This document shows, in pieces, positions 8,105 to 18,340 of a stretch of DNA of 64,000 nucleotides. The first letter of the stretch is position 1. Every line of letters starts with the position of its first letter. Below the pieces are notes generated by a model, which saw nothing but the letters and a program-made list of their open reading frames with translations, was not told the origin of the DNA and did no database searches. Location: the NCBI GenBank assembly GCA_022825065.1, contig JAJDYR010000037.1, positions 257,805 to 321,804 of the forward strand, read 5' to 3'. The translations under genes and the position numbers were made by a program. Origin of the DNA: a bacterium. GTDB taxonomy: Bacteria > UBA8248.

Positions 8105-9166
8105 ATGGCGAAGCGCGTGGTGGTGGCGATGAGCGGCGGGGTGGACTCTTCGGTGGCCGCAGCCCTCATGGTGGAGGGGGGGTATGAGACCATCGGCGTG
8201 GGGCTTCGCCTGGCGGACAGGCCCGCGCAGGAATCGTTCCACCGGGGCTGTTGCGCGCCGCGCGATCTGGCCGATGCGCGCGCCGTGGCGGCCCGGCTCG
8301 ACATCCCCTTCTACGTGATGGACGTGCGCGAATCCTTCAGGGAGAGCGTGATCGAGGACTTCGTAAACGAGTATGAAAACGGCAGAACGCCCGTGCCCTG
8401 CGTCAAGTGCAACCAGGTGGTGAAGTTCGACTATCTCGCCGAGCGCGCGATGGCGTTCGGCGCGGAGTTGCTCGCCACGGGCCATTACGCCAGACGGGTG
8501 GAGGTCGGCGGGAGGCTGAGCGTCGCCAGGAGTTCGGACCGTGAGAAGGATCAGACCTATTTCCTTTTCGGCATGACGCAGGAACAACTCGCGCGCACCG
8601 CGTTCCCCCTGGGGGAGTTCACCAAGGAGCAAACGAGGGAATACGCCAGAAAACTGGGCCTCCCCACCGCGGAGAAGCCCGAAAGCCAGGAGATTTGCTT
8701 CGTGCCGAAGGATGACTACCGCGCATTCTTAAAGGCCGAGAAACCGGGCATCGACAGGCCGGGCGACATCGTGGACCTGGAGGGAAACGTGCTCGGCAGG
8801 CACGGGGGGGTGACCAACTTCACCGTGGGGCAAAGGCGGGGCCTCGATCTGGGGGGCGGCCCGCCGCGCTACGTGGTGGAACTCGAACCTGATTCGGCCA
8901 CCGTCGTGGTGGGTGAGCGCGAGGCGCTGGCGCGCGAGGTTTTCTTCGCCCGGGACGTGCGCTGGTCGATTCCCCCCGAATCCGCAGATTTGCAGGTGCA
9001 GGTGCGGCACCGGGGCCGCGCCGCCGCCTGCGACGTGACCCCAAAAGACGACGGGACGGTCGAGATCAGGCCCCATGACCCCGCGTATCTGGGCGCCGTT
9101 GCGCCGGGGCAGGCGGCCGTTTTCTATTCCGGCGACGTGCTCTACGGCGGCGGCTGGGTGGCCTAG
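8105..9166 (+). CDS. mnmA: tRNA-specific 2-thiouridylase MnmA
   Basis: A 353-residue enzyme that makes the 2-thio group of uridine-34 in tRNA-Lys, -Glu and -Gln, taking sulfur from a persulfide relay. The PP-loop ATP site is SGGVDSSV near the N-terminus. Two catalytic cysteines are visible, in PCVKCNQ and in [13 protein letters not shown]. The C-terminal tRNA-binding part contains [13 protein letters not shown] and a YFARDVRW-like segment (FFARDVRWS). The start at 8105 ([12 protein letters not shown]) fits the family. It lies one base upstream of the next gene, so the two are probably co-transcribed. Confidence 0.95.
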   Translation: MAKRVVVAMSGGVDSSVAAALMVEGGYETIGVGLRLADRPAQESFHRGCCAPRDLADARAVAARLDIPFYVMDVRESFRESVIEDFVNEYENGRTPVPCVKCNQVVKFDYLAERAMAFGAELLATGHYARRVEVGGRLSVARSSDREKDQTYFLFGMTQEQLARTAFPLGEFTKEQTREYARKLGLPTAEKPESQEICFVPKDDYRAFLKAEKPGIDRPGDIVDLEGNVLGRHGGVTNFTVGQRRGLDLGGGPPRYVVELEPDSATVVVGEREALAREVFFARDVRWSIPPESADLQVQVRHRGRAAACDVTPKDDGTVEIRPHDPAYLGAVAPGQAAVFYSGDVLYGGGWVA

Positions 9167-9167
9167 A

Positions 9168-9791
9168 ATGAAACGCATCCTTCTCGCTGCGATGGTGTTG
9201 TCCCTGGCAGTCTCTGCTTCCGCCCAGGAGCAGGACAAGAACCCGGAAGGGGCATACCTTCCGCTGCTCGGCTCCCACCAAGGTGAGCTGCTGGTCGCGC
9301 GGCCGGGTATGCCGGACGGGAGGTTTCGCCAGAGCGTCATTTTGCTGGTGGAACACAATGAAAATGGGGCTTTCGGGCTGATAGTGAACCGTGTGGCGCA
9401 GAGAATTTCGCTCTCCGCGCTTTTCAGAAGTTTTGGTATCAAAGCGCCTCGAGACATGAGCGAGGTGAACATCCACTATGGTGGCCCCGTGTCGCCCGAC
9501 ACCGGCTTCGTGCTCCATACGACAGAACATGAACTCAACGTGATACATGGCGTGGGAGAGAATGTGGCGATAAGCCCGGTGGATGCGGTGCTCCGGGCCA
9601 TGACCCGGGGCAAACGACCGGAGAAAATTGTCATTATAGTCGGCTATGCCGGCTGGGGCGCCGGGCAGCTGGAGAACGAGATGAGGCGTGGAGACTGGTA
9701 TACGGCGCCTGCGGATCCGGATATTTTGTTCGATGATGATCACGCGAGCAAATGGAACCGGGCCATGGAGCGGCGATTCCGGGTGATTTAG
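9168..9791 (+). CDS. YqgE/AlgH family protein with a signal peptide
   Basis: A 207-residue member of the UPF0301 (YqgE/AlgH) family. The conserved segments GELLVARPGMPDGRFRQSVILLVEHNENGAFGLIVNR and IHYGGPVSPDTGFVLH (quoted here only as GPV..DTGFVLH) are clear. Unusually for this family it begins with a signal-like stretch (residues 1-19, ending ASAQ), which suggests export. The ATG at 9168 lies one nucleotide after the mnmA stop. The biochemical role of the family is not known; AlgH was linked to alginate regulation in Pseudomonas. Confidence 0.9.
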   Translation: MKRILLAAMVLSLAVSASAQEQDKNPEGAYLPLLGSHQGELLVARPGMPDGRFRQSVILLVEHNENGAFGLIVNRVAQRISLSALFRSFGIKAPRDMSEVNIHYGGPVSPDTGFVLHTTEHELNVIHGVGENVAISPVDAVLRAMTRGKRPEKIVIIVGYAGWGAGQLENEMRRGDWYTAPADPDILFDDDHASKWNRAMERRFRVI

Positions 9792-9904
9792 GTTCTATGA
9801 GGGCATCAATAATCCGGCGGGTTTCAATCGGGCGTCACGCGGCAGGCTCTGCGAGTTCCTCAACGGTGCAGTTCGGCTGGAAAACTTCACGCACAATCCT
9901 GCTC

Positions 9905-10249
9905 CTAGCCCGGCGGCCATTCCATGCGGCGTCCGCCCAAGAGGTGATAGTGAATGTGAAAGACCGTCTGGCCCCCGTTTTCACCGCAATTCGCGACGAT
10001 ACGGAATCCTTCTTGCGCGATTCCCCGTTTACGGGCGATTTCATTCGCAACAACGAAAATCGAGCCAATCAGCTCCTTGTCCGCATCCTGTATTTCGTGG
10101 AGCGTCTCCATGTGTTTTTTGGGGATGATCAGAATATGCGTGGGCGCCGCAGGGTTGACGTCTTCAAACGCAAACAATGCGTCATCTTCATACACTTTTT
10201 TGCAAGGGATCTCGCCGGCGACGATTTTGCAAAAGACGCAAGATTGCAT
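9905..10249 (-). CDS. HIT-family nucleotide hydrolase (HINT-like)
   Basis: A 114-residue histidine-triad protein. It begins CVFCKIVAGEIPCKKVYED, as is typical of the HINT branch, and ends with the triad motif HIHYHLLGG, in which the histidines bind and attack the nucleotide phosphate. HINT enzymes hydrolyse phosphoramidates of adenosine. It is convergent with the YqgE gene and divergent from the MmgE/PrpD gene. The CxxC near the N-terminus could hold zinc together with later histidines. Confidence 0.93.
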   Translation of the reverse strand: MQSCVFCKIVAGEIPCKKVYEDDALFAFEDVNPAAPTHILIIPKKHMETLHEIQDADKELIGSIFVVANEIARKRGIAQEGFRIVANCGENGGQTVFHIHYHLLGGRRMEWPPG

Positions 10250-10479
10250 GTGATGTCTCCGATATGATGAGAGTGTAGCAACGATGAAATTCTATCCGCA
10301 AGCCATGCCCTGTGACAAACGCATCTGTTTCCCGAGGGCATGGAGAAGGGTTCCCGCTCTTGCGCTGAGGCGGGATTCAGCCGGTTCTGGTATGATTTCC
10401 GGATAGAGAAAAACGCCTGCCCGGTCGTGGGCTTACATCTCAAATTCACATGCCGACTTTAGCGGAAGGAGAAGTTCGA

Positions 10480-11871
10480 ATGAATATAAGCCGAATGCTC
10501 GTCGAGCACGTTCACGCCATTACATATGATTCTTTGCCCGATGAGGCCAGGGACCGCGCAAAGTATTTCCTGCTCGATCACCTCGGCGTTACATTGAGGG
10601 CGATGGAAGCGGCCAGTTCCCGGGTTTTTCATAATTTCGCCCAAAAGCGCGCTCCCCGTGGCGGACCATGCTCCATCATAGGTTCGGCTTTGAAAACGGA
10701 TGCCCCTCATGCCGCGTTGGTGAACGGCGGCGTGAGCCACGCTACGGAAATGGATGATGTGACTACACGCTCCAGCCTGCATCCTGCGGTCAGCGTCATG
10801 CCCAGCACGTTAGCCGTTGCCGAAGCGCATCAGCCCGACCCGAAGCGAGTAATCGCCGCTATCGTGGCAGGGTATGAAGTGACCAACCGCATTGGTAATG
10901 CCGTAAATCCAACGAGCCACTATGAGCGCGGGTTCCATCCTACGGGCACATGCGGCACTTTCGCCTCGGCGATCACGGCGTCGAAGCTTCTGGGGCTGTC
11001 TGTCGAGGCCACCTCCAATGCAATGGGCATTTCGGGCAGCCAGGCGGCGGGATCGATGCAATACCTGGATAACGGAGCCTGGACGAAGAGGTTTCATCCG
11101 GGATGGGCGGCGCATAGCGGTATCATCGCCGCCTATCTGGCCCAGGAGGGTTATACGGGTCCGGAAGATATCCTGGGCGGCAAAACGGGATTTTTGCATG
11201 GCCATAGCGATGATTATACGCCCGAGTATGTTGTGGAGCACTTTGGGGAGTACTGGGAAATCTGCGAGAGCGCCATAAAGCCCTACGCTTGTTGCCGCTA
11301 TAACCATGCATCAATCGACGCTACAATCGAAGTCTGCAAAGCGCATGATATTCAGCCGGAAGAAATTAGACGAGTTAAAGTCCGGGTTCCAGAGACGAGC
11401 GTGATGGTGGTCATCGAACCCTATGACATGAAAACAAATCCGCAAAACATCGTTGATGCGCAGTTCAGCCTTCAATATGCAGTGGCTGTAGCGATTCTCA
11501 GGCGCGCCGCAGGACTTGATGAATATGCCGACGATTTCCTTCGCTCCCAGGTTTACTCCTCGATCATCAAGAAAATTGAATGCTGCGGCGATGCCGAAAT
11601 GGAAAAGGAATTTCCGGATAAATGGCAAGCACATGTCGAAATCGAGACCGATCGCGGCGCTTTCGAAGCGCATCAGGATTATCCCAAAGGGGATTCGCGC
11701 AATCCGTTGACGTGGGATGAGTTGATCGAGCGATTCTATGTGATGACGGCCCCGGTGCTTGAAAAGGAAACGGGGGATTTGCTTATCGAGCGGGTGAGGA
11801 ATTTGGAAAATCTCAACAGCATCTCAGAGGTCATGGAACTTTTGTCCAAAGAGCAGGGAGTTCCAGCCTGA
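10480..11871 (+). CDS. MmgE/PrpD family protein (2-methylcitrate dehydratase-like)
   Basis: A 463-residue protein of the MmgE/PrpD family, which includes 2-methylcitrate dehydratase, cis-aconitate decarboxylase and related lyases. The conserved region around AALVNGGVSHATEMDD, the GYEV segment, and the ERGFHPTGTCGTFASA and FHPGWAAHSG motifs are present. The start at 10480 follows AAGGAGAAG at 10466-10474; a start 30 bp upstream has no such site. No methylcitrate-cycle genes are near, so the exact substrate is open. Confidence 0.9.
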   Translation: MNISRMLVEHVHAITYDSLPDEARDRAKYFLLDHLGVTLRAMEAASSRVFHNFAQKRAPRGGPCSIIGSALKTDAPHAALVNGGVSHATEMDDVTTRSSLHPAVSVMPSTLAVAEAHQPDPKRVIAAIVAGYEVTNRIGNAVNPTSHYERGFHPTGTCGTFASAITASKLLGLSVEATSNAMGISGSQAAGSMQYLDNGAWTKRFHPGWAAHSGIIAAYLAQEGYTGPEDILGGKTGFLHGHSDDYTPEYVVEHFGEYWEICESAIKPYACCRYNHASIDATIEVCKAHDIQPEEIRRVKVRVPETSVMVVIEPYDMKTNPQNIVDAQFSLQYAVAVAILRRAAGLDEYADDFLRSQVYSSIIKKIECCGDAEMEKEFPDKWQAHVEIETDRGAFEAHQDYPKGDSRNPLTWDELIERFYVMTAPVLEKETGDLLIERVRNLENLNSISEVMELLSKEQGVPA

Positions 11872-11918
11872 TGATTCATAAGCTGGGCACGAGGCCGTTT
11901 CAAATCGAGCGCTTTGTT

Positions 11919-12644
11919 TTATAGATTCGCTTGTGCGGTTTTTCCATTGTTGAATCGCTGGAAGATGGAAATTCCCAGGGCCAAACGCATTGCAAGACGC
12001 TTGAGGAGGTGAGTCGCCATCCTTTCTTGGTATCGCTCGGGATCTCTTGAGCCCAAGATGAGAAAGCCGATGATTCCCTCATTAATTTCCAGAGGAACAG
12101 TGGCGGTCGAATGAATATTTTCTCTCAACGTTTCCGGAAAGAGTGGGCCTCCGCTTCCTTCTAGTTTGCTTTTGAGAACAACGCCCCCCTCCATGGGAAC
12201 GAGTTCTTCCTCAATTTTGGCAAGTGGACGAATGCGGGATGATTCCTCCGGATTAGCCGCAATCACCGGAATCCCATCGATAGGTTCCAGAAGTAAGAAA
12301 CCCGCGTATTCAATTCCAAAGCGTGATTCGATGTTTTGGGCGATTCTTGTAAGGCTCGCTAACGAGGGTGCTTGTTCAAACAAAAGCTGTTCAATGGCCA
12401 AAAAATCTTTTTCGATCTGCTCATTTTGGCGAACGAGTTCTATCGTTTCGTCGAGAAGTCGTATCAAATCCTCTCTTTCGCCTTTTAAGCGGTCAAAAAG
12501 TTTATCCCGTAAGTTGAGGACTTTTGCTGAAGTGCTATCTTGAGTCAGCAGACCGCTTTGGCGAAGTAAGTCTGGGTGTTCTATGAAAAAACCGGGATTT
12601 TCTTCCAGGTAACATACGACATCATCCGCCGAAATCGGCGCCAT
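11919..12644 (-). CDS. DUF484 family protein (GAF-like)
   Basis: A 241-residue DUF484 protein. The N-terminal part matches the family pattern (VVCYLEENPGFFIEHPDLL, a helical stretch with LRDKL near residue 45). The C-terminal half is GAF-like (RFGIEYAGFLLLEPID and a closing IGFLILGSRDPERYQERMATHLLKRLA). In many proteobacteria this gene sits beside dapF or xerC, but here it stands alone, convergent with the MmgE/PrpD gene. The function is unknown. Confidence 0.85.
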   Translation of the reverse strand: MAPISADDVVCYLEENPGFFIEHPDLLRQSGLLTQDSTSAKVLNLRDKLFDRLKGEREDLIRLLDETIELVRQNEQIEKDFLAIEQLLFEQAPSLASLTRIAQNIESRFGIEYAGFLLLEPIDGIPVIAANPEESSRIRPLAKIEEELVPMEGGVVLKSKLEGSGGPLFPETLRENIHSTATVPLEINEGIIGFLILGSRDPERYQERMATHLLKRLAMRLALGISIFQRFNNGKTAQANL

Positions 12645-12821
12645 TTCGAATCTCCTTGAACGGCATATGAATAAACAAAGGGCGGGTGATGGGAAAGCTT
12701 GAAATTATCAGCAAGCTTACCACTCCAGTTGGGGATTGACAAAAACATTAGAGCGAATGAAAACATCTAAACGATTGATGGTGGCTTCGATAACTAATTT
12801 TATCCAGCTAGCGAGGAAATT

Positions 12822-13745
12822 ATGAAAACTTTAGAGCCAGGAAGCGTTACTATCGGTTTCGTCGGCATAGGAAAGATGGGAAAACCCATGTCGAAAAATC
12901 TGAGGCATGGCGACTATACGGTGGTTGCCTATGACACGAGACCAGAAAATGTGAAGGATGTTGCGGCTGATGGTGTGCAAGAGGCTGAGAGCTTGGCCGA
13001 TTTGGCGAGTCGCGCCGATGTTGTCATTACAATGTTACCCGATAGTGACGTCGTTGACGCAGTAGTGGATGGATCAGATGGACTATCCTCACACCTGGAT
13101 AAGGGGAAATTGATTATCGATATGAGTTCTTCCTACCCGATAAGGACTAGTATTCTCGCCTCGCGCGTAGAAGAAAAGGGATTGCACCTAATTGGAGCGC
13201 CGGTCTCGGGCGGCGTAGTTGGAGCGGAAGCCGCCACATTGGCGATCATGCCGGGTGGCCCTAAAGAGATTGTAGATGCGGCGATGCCTATTTTTGAAAC
13301 GTTGGGGAAAACGATTGTTCATATCGATGAAACACCGGAATCTGGACATGCAATGAAATGTGTAAATAATTTTCTCTCAGCCACGAGCTTGCTTGCATCT
13401 ATGGAGGCCATGGTTTTGGCATCGAAGCTGGGCCTGGATCCGGAAAAGGCGCTTCAGGTCTTCAACGGAGGCTCAGGAATGAATAGCGCTACAAAAGACA
13501 AATGGCCTCGATTTCTCCTGCCGCGGGACTTTACCTGTGGGTTTTCCACGGGGTTGATGCACAAAGATCTCTCGATGGGGAGCGATTTGGCACGCGAATA
13601 CGGTGTGGCGGCGTTTTATTTGAATCAAGCTCGGCAGATGTATGGTCTGGGCGTGCAAAAATTTGGACCAGATTCAGATCAGACGGAATTATTGCAAATG
13701 TTTGAGGAATGGTCTGGGAAAAAGGTGGGTGAACCACCGGCGTAG
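12822..13745 (+). CDS. NAD(P)-dependent beta-hydroxyacid dehydrogenase (HIBADH-like)
   Basis: A 307-residue member of the 3-hydroxyisobutyrate dehydrogenase family (also tartronate semialdehyde reductase and GLYR1-like enzymes). The Rossmann dinucleotide motif is GFVGIGKMGKPMSKNL. The substrate loop reads GAPVSGGVVGAE, and the catalytic lysine lies in GHAMKCVNN. Length and order of motifs are normal. The start follows GCGAGGAAATT. The actual hydroxyacid cannot be deduced, because the neighbours are a DUF484 gene and a lipoprotein gene. Confidence 0.9.
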   Translation: MKTLEPGSVTIGFVGIGKMGKPMSKNLRHGDYTVVAYDTRPENVKDVAADGVQEAESLADLASRADVVITMLPDSDVVDAVVDGSDGLSSHLDKGKLIIDMSSSYPIRTSILASRVEEKGLHLIGAPVSGGVVGAEAATLAIMPGGPKEIVDAAMPIFETLGKTIVHIDETPESGHAMKCVNNFLSATSLLASMEAMVLASKLGLDPEKALQVFNGGSGMNSATKDKWPRFLLPRDFTCGFSTGLMHKDLSMGSDLAREYGVAAFYLNQARQMYGLGVQKFGPDSDQTELLQMFEEWSGKKVGEPPA

Positions 13746-13901
13746 AAGGGGACCGCTAACCAAGCGGATGCAACCCATAATAAAGTGTTTTTCCTCATAA
13801 TGTTTTCAGTGTAAGCTGATGTTATGTATAGTACTGGTGTTTTCGAGAATGTCTATTTGCAAAGGGTTTTGATTATGTCTCGAAGATAGAATCGAGGAAA
13901 T

Positions 13902-14273
13902 ATGCATAAACCTTCGTTACAGCTTATTACGGGTTTTATTATTTTCTTCTTGCTTCTTCCAGGTGTGTCAGGATGTGGCAATACCGGAAAACAAATGGGG
14001 AAATGGTGGGAGAGGAATGTTGAGAACCCGGTTAAAGGATTCAAGAATCGTCAACTAATCGTCACGTCGAATCCACCGCAGGCTGATGTTTTCATTAATG
14101 ATGTTTTTCAAGGCAAAACACCTTTGCGTCTAAAATTCAAAGTGGGCATAACAGATGTCTTCAAGGGTTTTACAGTATCGGTACAAAAAAAGGGATATTT
14201 ACCTGTCAGGCGTACTATATCGTATCGGGCCGAACGGGTAACATTTAGCTTGATCAAGAAGAAAAGAAAATAA
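13902..14273 (+). CDS. PEGA-domain lipoprotein
   Basis: A 123-residue exported lipoprotein: hydrophobic signal at residues 8-20 and lipobox VSGC with Cys25. The rest is a PEGA domain (LIVTSNPPQADVFINDVFQGKTPLRLKF) followed by KKGYLPVRRTISYRAE and a lysine-rich tail. PEGA domains are found in surface-layer and envelope proteins and are thought to bind or space envelope structures. Shine-Dalgarno GAGGAAA precedes the ATG. It stands alone upstream of rplU. Confidence 0.8.
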   Translation: MHKPSLQLITGFIIFFLLLPGVSGCGNTGKQMGKWWERNVENPVKGFKNRQLIVTSNPPQADVFINDVFQGKTPLRLKFKVGITDVFKGFTVSVQKKGYLPVRRTISYRAERVTFSLIKKKRK

Positions 14274-14424
14274 GAACAATGAAAAACATAGTCATTTTGT
14301 TCAGACTTTGAATTGACTTTTAGGGACTGGATTGATAGATATCCTCCTCGTTATGACCGAAAGTTAGGGAAATGGTTGATTTTTAAGACCAAAGCATAAT
14401 TTGGGCTTCAAGGAGATTTTTTGA

Positions 14425-14742
14425 ATGTATGCTGTAGTGGAAACCGGCGGGAAGCAGGTACGTATTGAAACGGGAGATCAAATCTTGGTCGAGCGTTTGC
14501 CCGGTAATGTTGGAGAAAGCGTCGAGTTTGAGGATGTTCGACTTATCGTAGATGGCGAAGAAGTTGTTGCAGATAAAGAGGCGTTGAGCAGAGCCAAGGT
14601 AAAAGCGGTGATTCGTGACCATGGTCGTGGACAAAAAGTTGTAGCTTTTCGATTCAAACGCCGCAAAAAAGTTCGGACCAAACGAGGGCACAGGCAGCCT
14701 TATACTCAAATAGAGGTGACAGACATCCTCGCTTCAGGATGA
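14425..14742 (+). CDS. rplU: 50S ribosomal protein L21
   Basis: A 105-residue protein matching L21 throughout (MYAVVETGGKQVRIETGDQI; FKRRKKVRTKRGHRQPYTQIEV). It is the first gene of the conserved rplU-rpmA-obgE cluster, with rpmA 12 bp downstream. The start follows AAGGAGATTTTTTGA. The 150-bp gap upstream has a TTGACT at 14313-14318 but no good -10 at the right distance, so I do not call a promoter. Confidence 0.98.
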   Translation: MYAVVETGGKQVRIETGDQILVERLPGNVGESVEFEDVRLIVDGEEVVADKEALSRAKVKAVIRDHGRGQKVVAFRFKRRKKVRTKRGHRQPYTQIEVTDILASG

Positions 14743-14754
14743 AAGGATTAGAAT

Positions 14755-15012
14755 ATGGCGCATAAGAAAGCTGGTGGAAGTTCATCCAACGGACGAGATA
14801 GCGCCGGGCGTCGTTTGGGCGTTAAGCGTTTTGCAGGAGAAAGCGTAAATGTGGGAACCATCCTCGTCAGGCAACGCGGCACTGTCTTTCATCCAGGTGA
14901 AAATGTTGGTTTAGGCAATGACCATACCCTCTTTGCCAAGGCGAGCGGAAAATTGAAATTCGAGCGCAAAGCTAAGGGCCGCCGAATTATCAGTGTCATT
15001 CCAGCGGAGTAG
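14755..15012 (+). CDS. rpmA: 50S ribosomal protein L27
   Basis: An 85-residue L27. The mature N-terminus begins directly with [16 protein letters not shown], so there is no cleavable N-terminal extension of the firmicute kind. The core [22 protein letters not shown] and [17 protein letters not shown] are as expected. It lies between rplU (12 bp) and obgE (28 bp) in one operon. Confidence 0.98.
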   Translation: MAHKKAGGSSSNGRDSAGRRLGVKRFAGESVNVGTILVRQRGTVFHPGENVGLGNDHTLFAKASGKLKFERKAKGRRIISVIPAE

Positions 15013-15019
15013 TCTCTAA

Positions 15020-16080
<1,061 letters not shown>

Positions 16081-16081
<1 letters not shown>

Positions 16082-17232
16082 TGAGCGAGACGATGAGCAG
16101 AAGAAATGATCCTGTACTCAAGAGTCGGCGCATTGTGGTCAAGGTAGGAAGCTCGGTTTTGACAGCATCTGATGAATTGGGCGTGAACCGTAGGGTTTTG
16201 GGACGCATTGCCTCCCAAGTGGCGAAACTCAGAGAAGAGGGTAGGCAAGTCGTTATGGTTTCATCTGGTGCCATTGCGGCTGGTGTGAAAAGGCTGGGTC
16301 TTAAAGGAATTCCTAAAGCAGTTCCTGAACGCCAAGCCGCCGCTGCAGTTGGACAGCCCATCTTGATGGAAGCATATGGCCGTGCATTCAAACAGAGAGG
16401 CATCGAGACGGCACAGGTGTTGCTCATTCATTCAGATTTAGATGAGAGAAGCCGATTTCTGAACGCTTGTAATACTTTTCAAGCGTTGATTAACAAAGGT
16501 GTGCTCCCAATAGTGAACGAAAACGATACAGTTTCCATTGAGGAAATCCGTTTTGGGGACAACGACACACTGGCCGCCCAGACAGCCCAAATAGTTCAGG
16601 CAGGTCTCGTCATTATCTTGTCAGATGTGGCGGGTTTGTATGATGAGGACCCTAGGCAATCAAAAATGGCGCGTTTGATTCCCCGTGTTGAGGGTCTGCC
16701 CAAGGAAATTACCTCAGTCGCAGGCACCAGTTCGAACCCACTTGCTCACGGGGGAATGCGTACGAAGGTTGAAGCCGTTAATATCCTCAATAAAGTGGGT
16801 ATTAGCACACTCATAGTGAAGGGGCGAGACCCCAACATTATCGAACGTGTCGTGATGGGTGAACCGTTAGGGACGCTTTTTGTGCCGAATGGTGCGCGCT
16901 TAAAGGGGAAAAAGGGCTGGATAGGAACCACGGCTAAAACCCGCGGGTGGCTTAAACTCGATAGCGGTGCCGTAAATGCCATGCTGAAGAGAGGAAAAAG
17001 CCTTTTGCCGAGTGGTGTATTATCCGTTGGAGGGAATTTTCGTTTTGGTGATGTAGTGGAGATACGTGATACTCAAGGAGTGGCATTTGGACGAGGACTA
17101 GCGAATTATTCGAGTGATGATGCTACTCGAATCGCAGGGAAACAAACCAAAGAAATCGCCTCTATTCTCGGAAGCAAGGATTATGATGAGATCATTCACC
17201 GAAACAATTTCGTTTTGATTGAGGAAGAATAG
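16081..17232 (+). CDS. proB: Glutamate 5-kinase
   Basis: A 383-residue ATP:L-glutamate 5-phosphotransferase, the first step of proline synthesis. The amino-acid-kinase domain (RRIVVKVGSSVLTA to about residue 265) contains SSGAIAAGVKRLG and NENDTVS. A C-terminal PUA domain (about 285-370, SGVLSVGGNFRFGDVVEI) is present, as in the long form. The GTG at 16081 overlaps the obgE stop; an ATG at 16093 is a possible alternative. proA is not in the window. Confidence 0.95.
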
Positions 17233-17251
17233 TAACAGCCAAGGAGAGCGA

Positions 17252-17926
17252 TTGCGCATCGGGATTCTAGGCGGGACATTTAACCCGATTCACTATGGGC
17301 ACCTCCGGTCCGCCGAAGAAGTGTATAAAGAACTGATGCTTGATGAAATCAGGTTTGTTCCGTCTGCTTTGCCGCCTCATAAACCGAAAGATGAAGTCGC
17401 CTCAGCGGATGACAGGCTGAAAATGGTTCGTATTGCTGTGGAGAATTATCCCACATATGTATGTGATCCCGTTGAAGTAGAGCGGGGAGGGGCATCTTAT
17501 ACCCTTGATACTTTGAAGGAACTTACGAGAAAGATCCCTGATAAAAATGATATGTTCTTCATCATCGGTGCGGATGCGTTTCTTGAGTTGAGCACATGGC
17601 ACAAGCCAAAAGAGGTTTTAAACGCCACTAATTTTGCTGTTACTTTGCGAGGAAATCAAAATACTCCAGAGTATTTCGAAATGCTTCTCAGAGTGATTCA
17701 AGAAATCGAGCCGAGTTATTTCATCAACAGATTCTTAAAAGAAGTTAAATCTACTGATAAGAAGCGGGTGATAAAATTTATTCCGATCACTGAAGTTGAC
17801 ATTTCAGCAACCCGGATCAGGCAGCGCATAAAAGAGTCGTCCTCCATACAGCATTTATTGCCACGCGAGGTCGAACTCTTTATAATTCGCCGCCGATTAT
17901 ATGGGCATTCGGGAGCTGTTCGCTAG
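17252..17926 (+). CDS. nadD: Nicotinate-nucleotide adenylyltransferase
   Basis: A 224-residue NaMN adenylyltransferase of NAD synthesis. It starts IGILGGTFNPIHYGHLRSAEE with the nucleotidyl-transferase (H/T)IGH-type motif GTFNPIHYGH. It carries PHKP and the C-terminal ISATRIRQRI motif (the ISSTxIR equivalent). I choose the TTG at 17252, which follows AAGGAG (17241-17246) by 5 nt and puts the motif at the usual distance. An upstream TTG at 17219 would overlap proB and adds unrelated residues. Confidence 0.93.
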   Translation: MRIGILGGTFNPIHYGHLRSAEEVYKELMLDEIRFVPSALPPHKPKDEVASADDRLKMVRIAVENYPTYVCDPVEVERGGASYTLDTLKELTRKIPDKNDMFFIIGADAFLELSTWHKPKEVLNATNFAVTLRGNQNTPEYFEMLLRVIQEIEPSYFINRFLKEVKSTDKKRVIKFIPITEVDISATRIRQRIKESSSIQHLLPREVELFIIRRRLYGHSGAVR

Positions 17927-17955
17927 AGGCTAAAGATTGAGGAGGATGGAGGCCT

Positions 17956-18312
17956 ATTAAGAAACTAGAGAATCGTCTTCATGCTCTCCAAGAGTCATTA
18001 GAAGCGAAGAAAGCCATGAAAGTAGTGCTTTTGGATCTTCGCTCTCTATCCGTCGAGGTGGATGCATTTTTGATTTGCCATGGAACGAGCCTCCGACATG
18101 TGCAAGCGCTTTGTGAGGCGGCTAGGGAGAAACTCAAGAGAATTGGGGATACTGTGTTATTGACAGAAGGGTTAACTGAAGGAAATTGGGTGTTGATGGA
18201 TTGTGGTGATTTTCTTGTCCACATATTCAATGAAAAGAGCCGAGATTTTTACCGACTAGAAGATTTATGGTCGCACGCATCCGTCATCAAACCAATAGTA
18301 CCTAGTGCTTAG
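17956..18312 (+). CDS. rsfS: Ribosomal silencing factor RsfS, unusual start
   Basis: RsfS binds L14 and blocks subunit joining when nutrients run short. The core KVVLLDLRSLSVEVDAFLIC and HGTSLRHVQALCEA, then EGNWVLMDCGDFLVHIFN and YRLEDLW, is typical. The first in-frame ATG (18016) would remove the N-terminal helix (LENRLHALQESLEAKKA), which the family has. The only upstream start-like codon in frame is ATT at 17956, after AGGAGG (17940-17945) and GGAGG (17948-17952); a stop lies at 17938-17940. From ATT it has 118 residues. An ATG at 17946 opens the neighbouring frame (ATGGAGGCCTATTAA) and would need a +1 shift. The position between nadD and a DksA-like gene is conserved. Confidence 0.85.
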   Translation: MKKLENRLHALQESLEAKKAMKVVLLDLRSLSVEVDAFLICHGTSLRHVQALCEAAREKLKRIGDTVLLTEGLTEGNWVLMDCGDFLVHIFNEKSRDFYRLEDLWSHASVIKPIVPSA

Positions 18313-18340
18313 ATCATCAGTGTGAAAGTTGAGGTTCAGA

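Noticed and set aside
14313-14345. Promoter before rplU
   Set aside because: TTGACT is present, but no hexamer close to TATAAT lies 16-18 bp downstream.
17940-17961. RF2-like programmed frameshift in rsfS
   Set aside because: A Shine-Dalgarno-like GGAGG stands before TAT-TAA, but the ATG touches AGGAGG with no spacer, so initiation there is unlikely. An AUU start or a sequence error is simpler.
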